DNA from: Phoronis ovalis
Lineage: Eukaryota > Phoronida > Phoronidae
Length of the DNA: 15,150 bases
Direction of reading: 5' to 3'
NCBI GenBank assembly: GCA_028565635.1
Contig: JAOXYB010028922.1
Location: 1-15,150, forward strand
The notes under the pieces were generated by a model. It saw nothing but the letters and a program-made list of their open reading frames with translations. It searched no databases and was not told where the DNA came from. Of this stretch, positions 1 to 9,521 are shown piece after piece. Each line of letters opens with the position of its first letter. The first letter of the stretch is position 1. Both the position numbers and the translations under genes were made by a program.

Positions 1-189
1 AGGCATACAGGAAACCGATCACCATCATGCTCATGTATATTCTGTATGTGATTGGCAAGACTTTTCCACTTTTGTCCTATTAACGTTATAACAATATACA
101 TGTTGTATAAAATAATTTATAAGTGAATGTAACACATATCGATATCTTGTTTTTATATAGACTGGAGTCTCTTTTCTCTCTCGGAGAGA

Positions 190-536
190 GGTTTTGCTTT
201 GTTACAGTAATCATGGTCGGTCTGCACTGGAACAGGCGTCTTGTGGGCTGCAGCAGGGGTGCCGATGGCGTGAATACAGGGCACACTCCCAGAGAGTAGA
301 ACTTCTTTGCCGTATTCCAAAGTCTACAGCAAATCCTCTGAAACACCTGTGTAAGAAGTGCGCCGAGCACAGCACGCTGGACGACGATGTTTGAACTGCG
401 CTCTCTTCACTTGCACGAATTTAACCCACTTCTGCCTCACTTTCTCCTGTTTCGGAAAATCGTGAACACTAACGTTGTCCTTGTTAGTGTTGCTACACCC
501 GGCGGCCACACATCGGCGACCGACGCTTCTAGGCAT
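190..536 (-). pseudogene. THAP-type zinc finger, frame-broken pseudogene
   Basis: Reading leftwards from an ATG at 536, the first frame has the start of a THAP (C2CH) DNA-binding domain: CVAAGCSNTN, then HDFPK and the conserved Trp in RQKWVKF. That frame continues into nonsense and stops near 324. The rest of the domain is present in the other two frames: VLCSAHF (the second Cys-x2-His pair) followed by RCFRGF around 320-385, then a GSVPCIHA segment, matching the AVPTIF-like end of THAP domains, around 275-310. The third frame runs on to a stop near 160. The zinc ligands C..C...C..H are therefore all there, but two frameshifts (near 380-392 and 300-315) separate them. THAP domains occur in host DNA-binding proteins and in P-element- and Kolobok-type transposases. 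No transposase part is seen, so the origin is open. Introns cannot explain the breaks because the domain residues are contiguous. Confidence 0.75.
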
Positions 537-1411
537 ATTAAAATTTCTTGCTTTTATGATCTGTTACTGTATTCTTTTTTTGTAATTTCAAAATTAATAA
601 AAGTAATTTAAAATTCTATTTTTTTTTCAAAATTTGTAAATGGTTTGGAAAAAATTAGTTGAATAAATACATGTACTATTTACTAAAAACAATTCTGGTA
701 TATTAATTGCATGGATAATAAAAGTTAAACTTCTTTAAATATAAACATTCAAGTACATGCGTATTTTAAAACAATTAGAGGTAATACAACATTTGAAGCT
801 TTAAGACATAGCAATTAACAAAAAGAATACGTAACAATAAATAATATTTCATGCAAAAAATATTTTGCTACTACCACAATATACAGTTCCACAGTGGATA
901 AAGTTTGCAACAGATTTACGAAAAACAAAATATCTTTCATTTATTTGTTTTGTTCTCGTTTTTTTTTTGCTATTTAGCCATTGTAAAACAGCAGCATTAG
1001 TGAAATGCTTAGCTCTAACATGCATTTCTTCTTTAAATGTTGGTATTCTGCATTAGGTAGGCTCAAATTGCATATCTAGAGCACCTAAAGTCAAGAAATG
1101 AATTGAAGCACTGCGATTAACACTCACACATCTACAATGTACCACTCTTATCGAACTATCTCCTGTCACATCACTTGTAACTATTATGGTAGTTTTAAGC
1201 ATACCAGCACATAATAATTTATCAGAGTCTGTCACAACCTTACTTCCGCGCGCAATTGATGGTAATAATGTCTAAGATTACCTGGTTACGTTCCTGACAT
1301 ACGACTGGTACACCTCAAAGTGCATGATTTATGAAATGCATACATACAATGAAAATGTTCTAGGCTATCAAACTTGGCAGTGACAGAATTTTAAATTAAT
1401 CTACTTTGAGT
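537..1411. other. AT-rich intergenic stretch, nothing recognised
   Basis: This region separates the THAP pseudogene from the end of the ASB-like gene. It is rich in A/T runs. Short open frames at 865-1056 (plus) and 1053-1235 (minus) show no domain and no codon-like composition. The only minus-strand AATAAA found downstream of the ASB-like gene reads as TTTATT at 940-945, about 470 bases past the stop, so it is a possible but distant poly(A) signal. Confidence 0.5.
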
Positions 1412-2785
1412 TCACTGCAATATTTCCAAAAAGTCCAATAAACAATTTGGTAAAGGTAAAAGACGGATTTTTTTTGAAGAATTGCACCGTTTAGTTGCTT
1501 GCATCATCGCACGTATACGCAACCGACACAGGTGTGTCAACTCAGGAGCACCATAGACAAATCCTGCTGGAAATTCATCTTTATAATAGACGTGTAATTG
1601 GCGTCCGACATGCTCCTGGAATAAATTCCCAAAAGTAACTGACGCTTGCATGACAGGGAAATGGCTTATATCAGAACAAGCAAATTTTATACAGCGAATA
1701 AGATTATCTTCTCTTTTCGCAAAATCATCGTGAACATGCTGCTGTATATCTTGCCTCTTGTCAATTATATTTGTTCTCCAGAACACACATGAGTTCAACT
1801 TGTTCAGCAATGCGTGCAGTGGATGAAGGTAATACAGAGGTCTTTGTAAATGTCTGCAGAAAACTTGTACCGGATCAGCTCCATATCGAATGAGAAGAAG
1901 AATTGCTTCAGCATTTTCTAAAGATACGGCTAACATTAAAGGGGTGTTTCCTTCACAGTTAATAAGACAGGCATTTACAAAAGCTAACTGTGGCAACTGG
2001 AATGTGTTTGTGGCTGTCCCATTAACACCACTGCTGTTTGAACATTCTACATATACACCAGCATCACAGTTTCCCTTTACATGTTTTTCTGGTTTAAAAT
2101 ATGCGGCTTGAGATAGAAAATATTCTAAAATAATTAATTTAGTTTGTAAGACATTGAAATCAGCAGCGTATGCGAGTGGATATATATCATTCAACAATAG
2201 TTTAGGCTCATCTGGTTTTGGCGGAGCTAAGAAGTTGAAAAACATATCAAATCCGCTGCCCTTTTCTTTGTCTCTTGTACATTTATGTATTTCCCAAAAC
2301 AGTTCGCATAATAATGGAGGATGATGAATGCAATATTTCTGACAAAGATGTGCAGCTGTGTACAGTATCTTGTGCTCGTACGTATTACACTGCAAATCAA
2401 TAAAGCCACAGCTAACCTGCTGGTGGAACTTCAACGCATCGTAGACAATTTTCTCCATCGCGGTAGTTTTGCTGGTTTGACTTTCTATCAACTCATAAAG
2501 TTTCAATCTTATAGGACACATTTCATCGTATCCACAGTAAACGCCTCGACGACATCCAGCAAATTGTTGCTCAAAAACTTCAAAAACGTTTGTTGTTTTA
2601 TTCCATACTGTATTCCATTGAGATTTGGGACTCTGAGATTGAGCTAAATTTTGACTTGCAGCTTTTATATTTATTTCATGGTCACTTGAATAATCGAAAT
2701 TTGTATTACCTTCATTATCTCCTGAGTCAAGAACGCTTTTCTTTTTTGCTAGTCTTTTCCTCAAATTTTTTTTTTTTGAATCCAT
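1412..2785 (-). CDS. Ankyrin-repeat and SOCS-box (ASB-like) protein
   Basis: An uninterrupted frame codes for 457 residues. I chose the ATG at 2785 (MDSKKKN). The frame stays open a little further upstream but has no other ATG before an in-frame TAA near 2856. The N-terminus is basic and Ser-rich. A weak ankyrin-like stretch lies at about 196-226 and a clear repeat at about 276-305 (NCEGNTPLMLAV...LLIRYGADP), then HPLHALL near 321. The C-terminal SOCS box is complete: the BC box is L-x3-C-x3-I (ELTHLCRLRI, about 415-424) and the Cul5 box is LPLP (443-446) followed by LLDFL. Such proteins are substrate receptors of Elongin-B/C-Cullin-5 ubiquitin ligases. The low number of repeats and the SOCS box preceded by a long linker recall ASB17, a testis ASB, but orthology is not established. 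It diverges from the gene at 3230 with about 445 bases between the two starts. Confidence 0.85.
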   Translation of the reverse strand: MDSKKKNLRKRLAKKKSVLDSGDNEGNTNFDYSSDHEINIKAASQNLAQSQSPKSQWNTVWNKTTNVFEVFEQQFAGCRRGVYCGYDEMCPIRLKLYELIESQTSKTTAMEKIVYDALKFHQQVSCGFIDLQCNTYEHKILYTAAHLCQKYCIHHPPLLCELFWEIHKCTRDKEKGSGFDMFFNFLAPPKPDEPKLLLNDIYPLAYAADFNVLQTKLIILEYFLSQAAYFKPEKHVKGNCDAGVYVECSNSSGVNGTATNTFQLPQLAFVNACLINCEGNTPLMLAVSLENAEAILLLIRYGADPVQVFCRHLQRPLYYLHPLHALLNKLNSCVFWRTNIIDKRQDIQQHVHDDFAKREDNLIRCIKFACSDISHFPVMQASVTFGNLFQEHVGRQLHVYYKDEFPAGFVYGAPELTHLCRLRIRAMMQATKRCNSSKKIRLLPLPNCLLDFLEILQ

Positions 2786-3229
2786 TGCCAAATTTCTTCC
2801 AAAGCGTTTGCAGAAGTGAATATATACAAACCACAAAAAAGGGCGGCAAATACCTTATCACGCTAGATGTCGTAAGTAGTATTTCATTCTCGTGCAGTCG
2901 GCAAGGAAGTTAGCTAGCACGAACTTATGGTATGATATGATGCATCGAATGGCATTCTGTATGCTTGTTCCGCGCGATTTTTGCATAAGCAATAGGCACA
3001 CGGGTTATTGGAAAAATAATCATAAAAAGCAACACAATATAAGATATGTATACATATTTTCAGATTTCACAATCATTGTGTGATGTCATATTACCTGACG
3101 TCACTTTCACTACTAAGCTTTATTACCTTTGAGCAACATTCGGCACCGGTCACGTCAGGAAATTTCTACTTTTCAGTAGATAGTCCTCCAAGTAGTATAG
3201 ACCGGTGAGTAGGCATCCTAGCAACTGCC
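2786..3229. promoter_or_regulatory. Divergent promoter region between the ASB-like gene and the 868-residue gene
   Basis: The two start codons (2785 minus, 3230 plus) face away from each other with 444 bases between them, so both promoters must lie here unless distant 5' exons exist. The region holds a perfect cAMP-response element at 3096-3103, a one-mismatch copy TGATGTCA at 3081-3088 and a CACGTCA half-site at 3151-3157. No convincing TATA box was assigned. Confidence 0.5.
3096..3103. promoter_or_regulatory. Perfect cAMP-response element (TGACGTCA)
   Basis: This is the full palindromic consensus for CREB/CREM/ATF factors. It lies 127 bases upstream of the ATG at 3230 and about 310 bases upstream of the divergent ATG at 2785. 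Two related sites sit within 60 bases (TGATGTCA at 3081-3088, CGTCA at 3153-3157), which makes a small cluster. Function is inferred from motif and position only. Confidence 0.45.
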
Positions 3230-6078
3230 ATGGTGGATCTTAATAATACCTATAATAATGATAAAACACGAGACATACAAATCAAAATCTCGTTTGGACC
3301 AGAAGAAAGGGTAAGCAAAACTGGAAAAGGAAAATTAACGTTTCTGGAGAAAAACTAATTCACTTTATTAATGTTATTATAAAAGGAAATACTGTGAAAT
3401 TGGCTAATTATAACATCGGGATTGTAACTTATTCCATAAAAATCATTATGTTGACCGTGCTATAACAATTCTGGAAGTTTCGTTCCATAGCAGTCAAAAC
3501 TTGCAACACTAAACCAAATATTAACTGCATTAAATTACATCAATCTTTTTAGAAAAAAAGTCTCGTAAAGAATATTAAGAAAGTGTATCCTAAGAAGCAA
3601 AGTCCAATACAACAGCAAAAAACAGAGTCAGCAAGTGGAAAAAGGGAAAATAATAAGACAGCACAAAGAAAAAAAATAAACACAAAGACAACTGCAATTT
3701 CCAGAAAAAAAATTAAGTATCAAAAATCCAGGAGTCCAGTTACGTCTCAGAAAGGAGGAAAAACCGACAAATACAAGTGCAGCAAATTTCATAATGGTAA
3801 CAGGTATTGGTGTCAACAGGCAACAAACCATAAAGTCGCAGACGGAAGAAGCCGACAAAATACTAAGATAGCAGTACAAAGCAAAACTCAAAGTTTCAAA
3901 ACTAAGAGTAAATTTCGCTGCAAATGCAAACATGATTGTGACACAGTGCATAAAGGTGTTCATCAACATGTCAAAAATTGTCTAAAGAGGGGTCATAGCC
4001 AGCGTTTTTATGGCAACGACGCATCTTTAACCGAAATTTGTTTGAGTAATAAACGTTGCCACCAAAACGTAGGGGCTACTAATAGTTCTCAAATTACTTG
4101 CAGTGATTGTAAAGATGGTGTTTTTTTTACTCGGTACTTGAAACATTGCTTTAAACGAATGCTGTCTGAGTCGTATGACAGTAGTGATAATAGTAATATG
4201 ATGTATAATGACAGGAAACTGAAGACAAAATATAAGAATTATAAAAGAAAAGAACTCTGCTCACAATGCCAAAATTTCAATTTTAGTTGTGATACCAAGT
4301 CATCAATATACAATACACATGCAAAATTGAGCGCATGCAGCAAGGAAAAACCCAAGATTCATTATAATGAAATAAAAAACTATTCGTCTTGTGAAAATGG
4401 TTCCAACATTGTATCATATTTACATCCAAAATGTAACCAACTTCCAGAAAGATGTAGTTACTTTGCAGCTAATCCATATGCTTATCAAACAAAGGCGTTC
4501 AGAGCAAGTACATGGAATAACCTTCCCGAAAGTTACGATGAACCAAATTCATTTTCAGAAGTTATTACAGGAACCATGGGCAAAGAGAGAGATGACGGAC
4601 AGTTTAAGCAACAGTTTCGTAAGGTTCACAAACTATATCCACCATCAAGCTTTGATGAGATTAAAGCGGAAAAATACGTGCCACCAATTCACGATGAAAG
4701 GGGTAGAAGAAGCTTAAAACAACACATGATGTGCAAATACTGGGGGCGAACATGTTCAGAAAGTTTAATACATCAATCTAGCTGCCATGTGTCAGAACCA
4801 CAAATACAGTATGCACGAAACGTACGACATCTTACGAAATACGAACCAAACTCTTTGCATAGTTTTAAGGATACTAAACACAATCTAGAAGCAGATACTG
4901 GTTCAGCAATTCATGAAATTTCTCCCAAGCAACACAATACAGACTTAGAAACACTGAAAGATACGCATGAGTCATGTCTTAAAACGAATACATTAGCTCG
5001 TGAACGAAGTCCTTTAATACTTCGCATATCGAAAAATTGTGATAACGAATATGAATGCCAGAAAGTTACAAGTCGCAAATTCTTACGTAATTCATCCATG
5101 AAAAAGGAATCAACACGGTCTGAGCCATACATTTACAAAACCAAACGCCATCGCAATTTATATTGTCATCCAGATCAGTGTGATCGTAAATTTCAAGATC
5201 GAACCCTTTTCCAAACAAAATTCAATTCTTGCTTACATGGATACCCCAATCAGGTATTTAATATTAATAAGAGGCAGAATAACGATATTCGTCACACGAA
5301 AAATAATGATAAACATATTGAGTTAGAATCTTTAGAACCATTTATCGAAAAGAAGTTTTACATCACTTATGAACAACAAAAATACTTTGAAGACATTAAC
5401 CTAAATATGAAGTATGAATGTTTGCAACCAAATAACGAGGAATCTGACGTCAAAATTTACCAAAGACACTTTTCAAATTATCCGTGTAACAATGAAAAAC
5501 GTTTTCAAAATATAAATCAAAACATGAACAATGAACGTCCGAGTAGAAGTCGTGCTAACCGAACAAAACATAACGTTACAGATAGGAACACAAAAAAGAC
5601 AAATCAACATTTGGTTGAACATCGTGACAGTAATCATAATGACGTGTCTTGTCACAATAGTAGTCGTCGTCAGCATCTTTCCTACTTTAACCTACTTAAA
5701 CGTCCAAATTATCATACACAGGAAAATGATGATGAAGAAGAACCTTTTGAATCCGGCGACAAAATGTCGCCCAGAGCATTGGGTCTTATAAACTTCGATG
5801 TTGTTTCTACTAGACCTAAGAAAAAAAATAAAAAGCAAGACGAAGATTATGACATCGTTTATATTGATGCTCCAGATTGGTGGGGCACTGGATTAATAAA
5901 TCCCCCGCCGTTAATGCCAGACGACAACACTATGAAACAAACTGAAAAAGACATGTCAACAAAGGCACCGTTTTCTAATACTGGGAAAGGGGCGTGGTCT
6001 AATCCTTTATCTGAGAAAGTTGCTAAATCTGGGCAACCAAAGCGCAAAAGGCGAAAAAGAAAAAAAAAGAATTGGTAA
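3230..6078 (+). CDS. Unrecognised 868-residue Lys/Asn/Cys/His-rich protein, two exons
   Basis: Exon 1 is 3230-3310 (27 codons, ATG in a good context, donor AGG|GTAAGC). Exon 2 is 3553-6078 (acceptor CTTTTTAG). Both junctions are phase 0. Without exon 1 the long frame would have to start at a GTG (3583), so the true start is upstream. I do not recognise the family. The protein is hydrophilic and rich in K, N, H, S and C, with no signal peptide or membrane segment. Cys/His groups suggest metal binding: CKCKHDC at about 150-156 with H160, H164, H166 and C170, CSDC at 210-213 and CSQC at 263-266. The C-terminal part is the most distinctive: an acidic DDEEE, a KKKNKK run, then a hydrophobic block with YIDAPDWWGTGLINPPPL (about 797-814), ending in a strongly basic KRKRRKRKKKNW that could be a nuclear-localisation or nucleic-acid-binding tail. 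Confidence 0.8.
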
Positions 6079-7173
6079 TTTTACTCGTTTGAACAGGTTA
6101 ATTATGATATTTAGCATTAATAATTCTTATTAGTATTATTTTAATTAATATTTTTAGCAAGTGATAATTAGCAGTATATTTATCATTTTGAATGAATGTC
6201 ATCTTTTGTAATTTATTCATTGTAAATTCCATTTGGTATTCACATTATTTCCTGATAATAACATCCATGTTAGATGGATATTTGCCCATTCTTTCCAAAA
6301 AGATGAAGTTGAGATAGGATGTTGTTGTGCGACGCAATGCTACATGTAATACGACTAATACCCTCTGATGTCAAACAATGAGGTACAATCGCTTATAGGG
6401 AATTTACAATTTGCAAACCAGCCACTTTTCTGAAAAATAGTACATTAAAAAGCTATGGAATTTTAAATCCTGTTAAGCATTATATCATTCACGCTGATAA
6501 AAAGTAGCTCCTCATTTTGTTTTTGACTTAAAACGTCAACAATAACATTCGAATTTCATTGTGACAGGGGAGAGGGAGATATACTATAGTACAGGCACTG
6601 GATACAGAAACTATCATGTGTGCTTTCTATATGTTTTAAAAATAAATATTACCGTGTATAGAGAAGTACTCTCCACAGCGGTACGCTTCATAACTAATCA
6701 GTGATTGATATAAGAATTACACCGCCTATGTCTGCATTGCTTGATCAACATAAAGAATTCAAGCCCTGAGGAAATAACTCCTTCCGGCAATTTTATAAAA
6801 TTAAGGAAAGTTCTCAGAACGTTCTCAATCAAACCTGCGCCTTGCTTGATGGCAAAAGTTATGATAGAAGCTAACGTGTATATCAAAAATGACAATGAAA
6901 AATTGTAAGACACCTTTGGCTAAGTCAGAGAAACCAAGAGGAGGATAAAGAAGTATGTTAAAGAAGCACGGTGCATTTGGAAAATGCTTTCATTCGTGGA
7001 AATGAATATCCGTGGTATATCAGTATATAAAATTAACTGCATGAGGATTTTTATAATGAACGACGAAGTAACTTTCGGCTGTCAAATTTATCCGGGTACG
7101 ATCACGAACCATTAAATCAAATTGTCACCAACATATGTGTTTATACAAAGCTACCATGGCCCATAAGAGCCTA

Positions 7174-7213
7174 TATTTATTCCGGTGTATTTGTATTTAT
7201 TCCGGTGGATTCA
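7174..7213. repeat. Two tandem copies of a 20-bp unit
   Basis: The unit TATTTATTCCGGTGTATTTG at 7174 is repeated directly at 7194 with changes in its last bases (TATTTATTCCGGTGGATTCA). It abuts the left side of the foldback element. Confidence 0.7.
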
Positions 7214-7575
7214 TAGGACCTAGAAAAGTCTAGCTATAGAAGCTATAAATCCCTTTGTATGACCTAGACAATTGAACAAGCTACAAAATTGCTGGAGCTA
7301 GAATTAATCGTTCCACGCAAGAAAAGATTTCCAGAATCTACAAACTTTTAAGAGCTACAATCCAGCGTCGACATAAGTCAGGGGTCAGTTAGACGCTCAT
7401 AGTTAGTCAATCATATCCAACGATATGTTCATTCGCAATACGAGTGTAGGTCAGTTAGCGTCTAGCTGACCCATGACTTACATCAATTATAGATCCTAAA
7501 GTAGGTTTTTAGTTCCTAGAAAAAGTTTGTAGCTTCTTGAAGTTTTAGGTCCTACAAATTTTAGCTCCTAAGAAT
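7207..7575. repeat. Imperfect foldback (inverted-repeat) element, MITE-like
   Basis: The clearest arms are 7374-7396 and 7458-7480, which are reverse complements at 21 of 23 positions (TAAGTCA...GTTAGACGC against GCGTCTAGC...TGACTTA). They enclose a 61-base loop. Outside them, shorter nested inverted pairs continue: TAGGACCTA 7214-7222 with TAGGTCCTA 7546-7554, AGAAGCTA 7238-7245 with TAGCTTCT 7530-7537, and AAGCTACAAA 7278-7287 with TTTGTAGCTT 7526-7535. Both flanks are full of diverged TAGNNCCTA-type units. No transposase frame is present. It is probably a non-autonomous DNA element or a decayed hairpin repeat. Its exact ends and any target-site duplication were not determined. Confidence 0.6.
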
Positions 7576-7940
7576 TTGTAATACGTAGTTACGTATGTTT
7601 CTAACACCTAACTACGATTACGTAGCTTCTATTTTGTTCTAGAGTCTAACGATTTTGGCTAGTAACTGCTTTGTATGTTTACCTATTTATATGTACGAAT
7701 CATCTATGAAAGATATCCTTGAGGATCGAGTTTATGCGAGACATCCTGCAGAAAGCTTAACTTCCGTCATCAATCTGACGTTCACTTAGTCACAAGCAAT
7801 AAATGCAATCATTGTACTCTCATCATCTGACTGGAAACGATGCAAATTGTTATTGACGGTATCCATAAAAAGTATATACGGTAAGTTAATTCATACTCCT
7901 ACGGTCGCCATAACTAGTACAACAGCCCTTGGCAATGCAT

Positions 7941-7968
7941 CACACATGCACACACACACACACACACA
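7941..7968. repeat. CA dinucleotide microsatellite
   Basis: A run of CA units, interrupted once by a T near the left end (CACACATGCACACA...), ends at about 7968 before GATG. It lies about 150 bases upstream of the ATG at 8115. Confidence 0.9.
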
Positions 7969-7997
7969 GATGTTTGTAACAGAATTTAAAATCATCA

Positions 7998-8005
7998 TGA
8001 CGTCA
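7998..8005. promoter_or_regulatory. Perfect cAMP-response element (TGACGTCA)
   Basis: The palindromic CRE consensus lies 110 bases upstream of the ATG at 8115. The spacing is similar to that of the CRE in front of the 3230 gene. Regulation by CREB/CREM-type factors is inferred, not shown. Confidence 0.45.
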
Positions 8006-8114
8006 TTATGACATTAGGGTATTGTATCTAAGATATTTTCAAGACAGAACGTATATTAAAAGTAATATACTTGTACATTTATAATATCCATCAGCATAAA
8101 TTAAAATTGAGAAG

Positions 8115-9521
8115 ATGGACAACACAAAATCAAGTACTTCAAAGAAACGAAAAAAGTCTGTGATACAGGAACGAGAAAGGAAACAGTCGCTTTTGGATAG
8201 AATTATCAGTCAGCATCAGTCCGATGCATTCAACAAACCAAGAACACGAAAAAAAGGAGTTTATTTTATGGGCAACACACCACCATCAGGAGACAATACT
8301 CTTTCAGTAAAAAACAAAATGATTGATTCAACTCATGTGACAAATAATGTTAATGGTATTATTAAACCCGCGCATCAAAAATTACTTAAAAGTGGCATTG
8401 TAGAGGAATCGCAATGGACTCCAAGTCCAAAAGTTAGAAAAATGAGAGACGAGCTTAAGAAACGGTTGAATAAGGAAAATAAGGGGAATAAAAACAAACT
8501 TATACTGGATTACTATTCTATGGACGAAAACATTCAGAAGATACGAAAACAGCAAAATATTGAAGATTTGGTGTACTTGGAGCAAAAGGAAATGGAAAAA
8601 TCTCAAGTTATTCATGCTGTATATGAAAATTTGAACAAGAAACATAACTTAACAACTGCTAATCCTTTTGAGGCAAAGAAGTTAGAGAAACAATTGGCCA
8701 TGAGGGAATTAACGCAAAAGACAAATCGCAAAAGTTTCCTACCTAAATCTGTAATTTTACCATCTATAACCAGATCGCATTCCGTGGATCGCAAAAAGTT
8801 TTTAAAACCAAACATATTCTTTACCGATGAGTTTGACCTAACTAAATCTGATATACATTTTCCACCTATTCACTCTACTAGTAGTACACAAGAAGCATCA
8901 AATGATGGTAAACCAAGAAAGCGTAGTCCCGCGTCTAGATCCCCTCGTAACTTTTCCACAGGAACTAAAATTAATGTAAGAGGTCGGCCTAGGCGAATTT
9001 TTGTAACTCAGGTTCCTGATTTCGATAACAAAATTTTACCACGATTTAAAGTAGCCAGCTTCAATGATTATTCCATCTCATCACTACAGACAGTAGCATC
9101 GGAGAATCGACGAGAAGATGCTTTAACAAAATCTGCTGATAAGCAATTATACAACTCAACACATCCGTCACCAGATACAAAGAAGAAGGCAGCCCGCAGA
9201 GCGTCCACGTTTTTAGGAAATAGTGCTTCGAAGGTAGTAGCGAGGGAAGAATTTAAACATGATCAATTGAAAGATGTGGTTACAACTAAAATGTGTATGA
9301 AGGATGATTATACTTCAGTGCAAGAAGAGCTTCAAAATATTCATACGAATAGGGGGAAACATTATGCTGCTAAAAGTGGTAGAAGAGTTGCATTGCCAAA
9401 TACAGATGCCGTCATAAGTCAACAACAAGCGCGGCTTGAACGACTAATGAAAGCAGCAAAAGAGAGAACCAGTATTCATCGACTCAAAAAGGAAAGAAAG
9501 GTACGGCACTTAGATAAATAA
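8115..9521 (+). CDS. Unrecognised basic, largely disordered 468-residue protein; possibly the N-terminal part of the CNB gene
   Basis: An intact frame starts at an ATG in a good context (GAGAAGATGG), with an in-frame TAA just upstream, and ends at TAA 9519-9521. I do not recognise the family. The protein is Lys/Arg/Ser-rich with a basic N-terminus. Residues about 103-205 are highly charged and look helical (KVRKMRDELKKRL...IRKQQNIEDL...LEQKEMEK). Other features are Ser/Pro-Arg stretches (KRSPASRSPR, 269-278), an RGRPRR AT-hook-like core at 289-294, a textbook PKA site RRAS at 361-364, and a charged helix near the end (QARLERLMKAAKERT...LKKERK, about 438-462). The next exon downstream belongs to a cyclic-nucleotide-binding protein only 350 bases away on the same strand. 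A donor at 9500/9501 (AAAG|GTACGG) would remove the last six codons and the stop and join the two in frame. Whether it is a separate gene is undecided. Confidence 0.75.
   Translation: MDNTKSSTSKKRKKSVIQERERKQSLLDRIISQHQSDAFNKPRTRKKGVYFMGNTPPSGDNTLSVKNKMIDSTHVTNNVNGIIKPAHQKLLKSGIVEESQWTPSPKVRKMRDELKKRLNKENKGNKNKLILDYYSMDENIQKIRKQQNIEDLVYLEQKEMEKSQVIHAVYENLNKKHNLTTANPFEAKKLEKQLAMRELTQKTNRKSFLPKSVILPSITRSHSVDRKKFLKPNIFFTDEFDLTKSDIHFPPIHSTSSTQEASNDGKPRKRSPASRSPRNFSTGTKINVRGRPRRIFVTQVPDFDNKILPRFKVASFNDYSISSLQTVASENRREDALTKSADKQLYNSTHPSPDTKKKAARRASTFLGNSASKVVAREEFKHDQLKDVVTTKMCMKDDYTSVQEELQNIHTNRGKHYAAKSGRRVALPNTDAVISQQQARLERLMKAAKERTSIHRLKKERKVRHLDK

Larger units (their letters stand above)
6079..8114. 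other. Intergenic region with repeats and the promoter side of the 8115 gene
   Basis: No coding region is supported. Possible poly(A) signals for the upstream gene are ATTAAA at 6444-6449 and AATAAA at 6641-6646. A short minus-strand frame at 6698-6913 has no recognisable domain. The region also holds a 20-bp tandem duplication (7174-7213), a foldback element (about 7207-7575), a CA microsatellite (7941-7968) and a CRE (7998-8005), which are listed separately. Confidence 0.5.

Noticed and set aside
2786-2836. N-terminal extension of the ASB-like frame back to a TTG at 2836
   Set aside because: There is no ATG in this stretch. The first ATG in the frame is at 2785, and an in-frame TAA lies near 2856.
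2227-2913. Plus-strand and second minus-strand frames overlapping the ASB-like gene
   Set aside because: They are antisense or out-of-frame shadows of a gene with clear SOCS-box and ankyrin motifs, and have no domain of their own.
3583-3585. GTG as the start of the long 3583-6078 frame
   Set aside because: This is a eukaryotic gene; a phase-0 intron (3311-3552) links the frame to an upstream ATG exon in good context at 3230.
5445-5452. Third perfect TGACGTCA
   Set aside because: It lies in the coding sequence of the 868-residue gene (Ser-Asp-Val codons) and is far from a start site, so it is most likely chance.
6698-6913. Minus-strand 71-codon hydrophobic frame
   Set aside because: It is short, has no recognised domain, no neighbouring exons and no typical start context; its length is consistent with chance.
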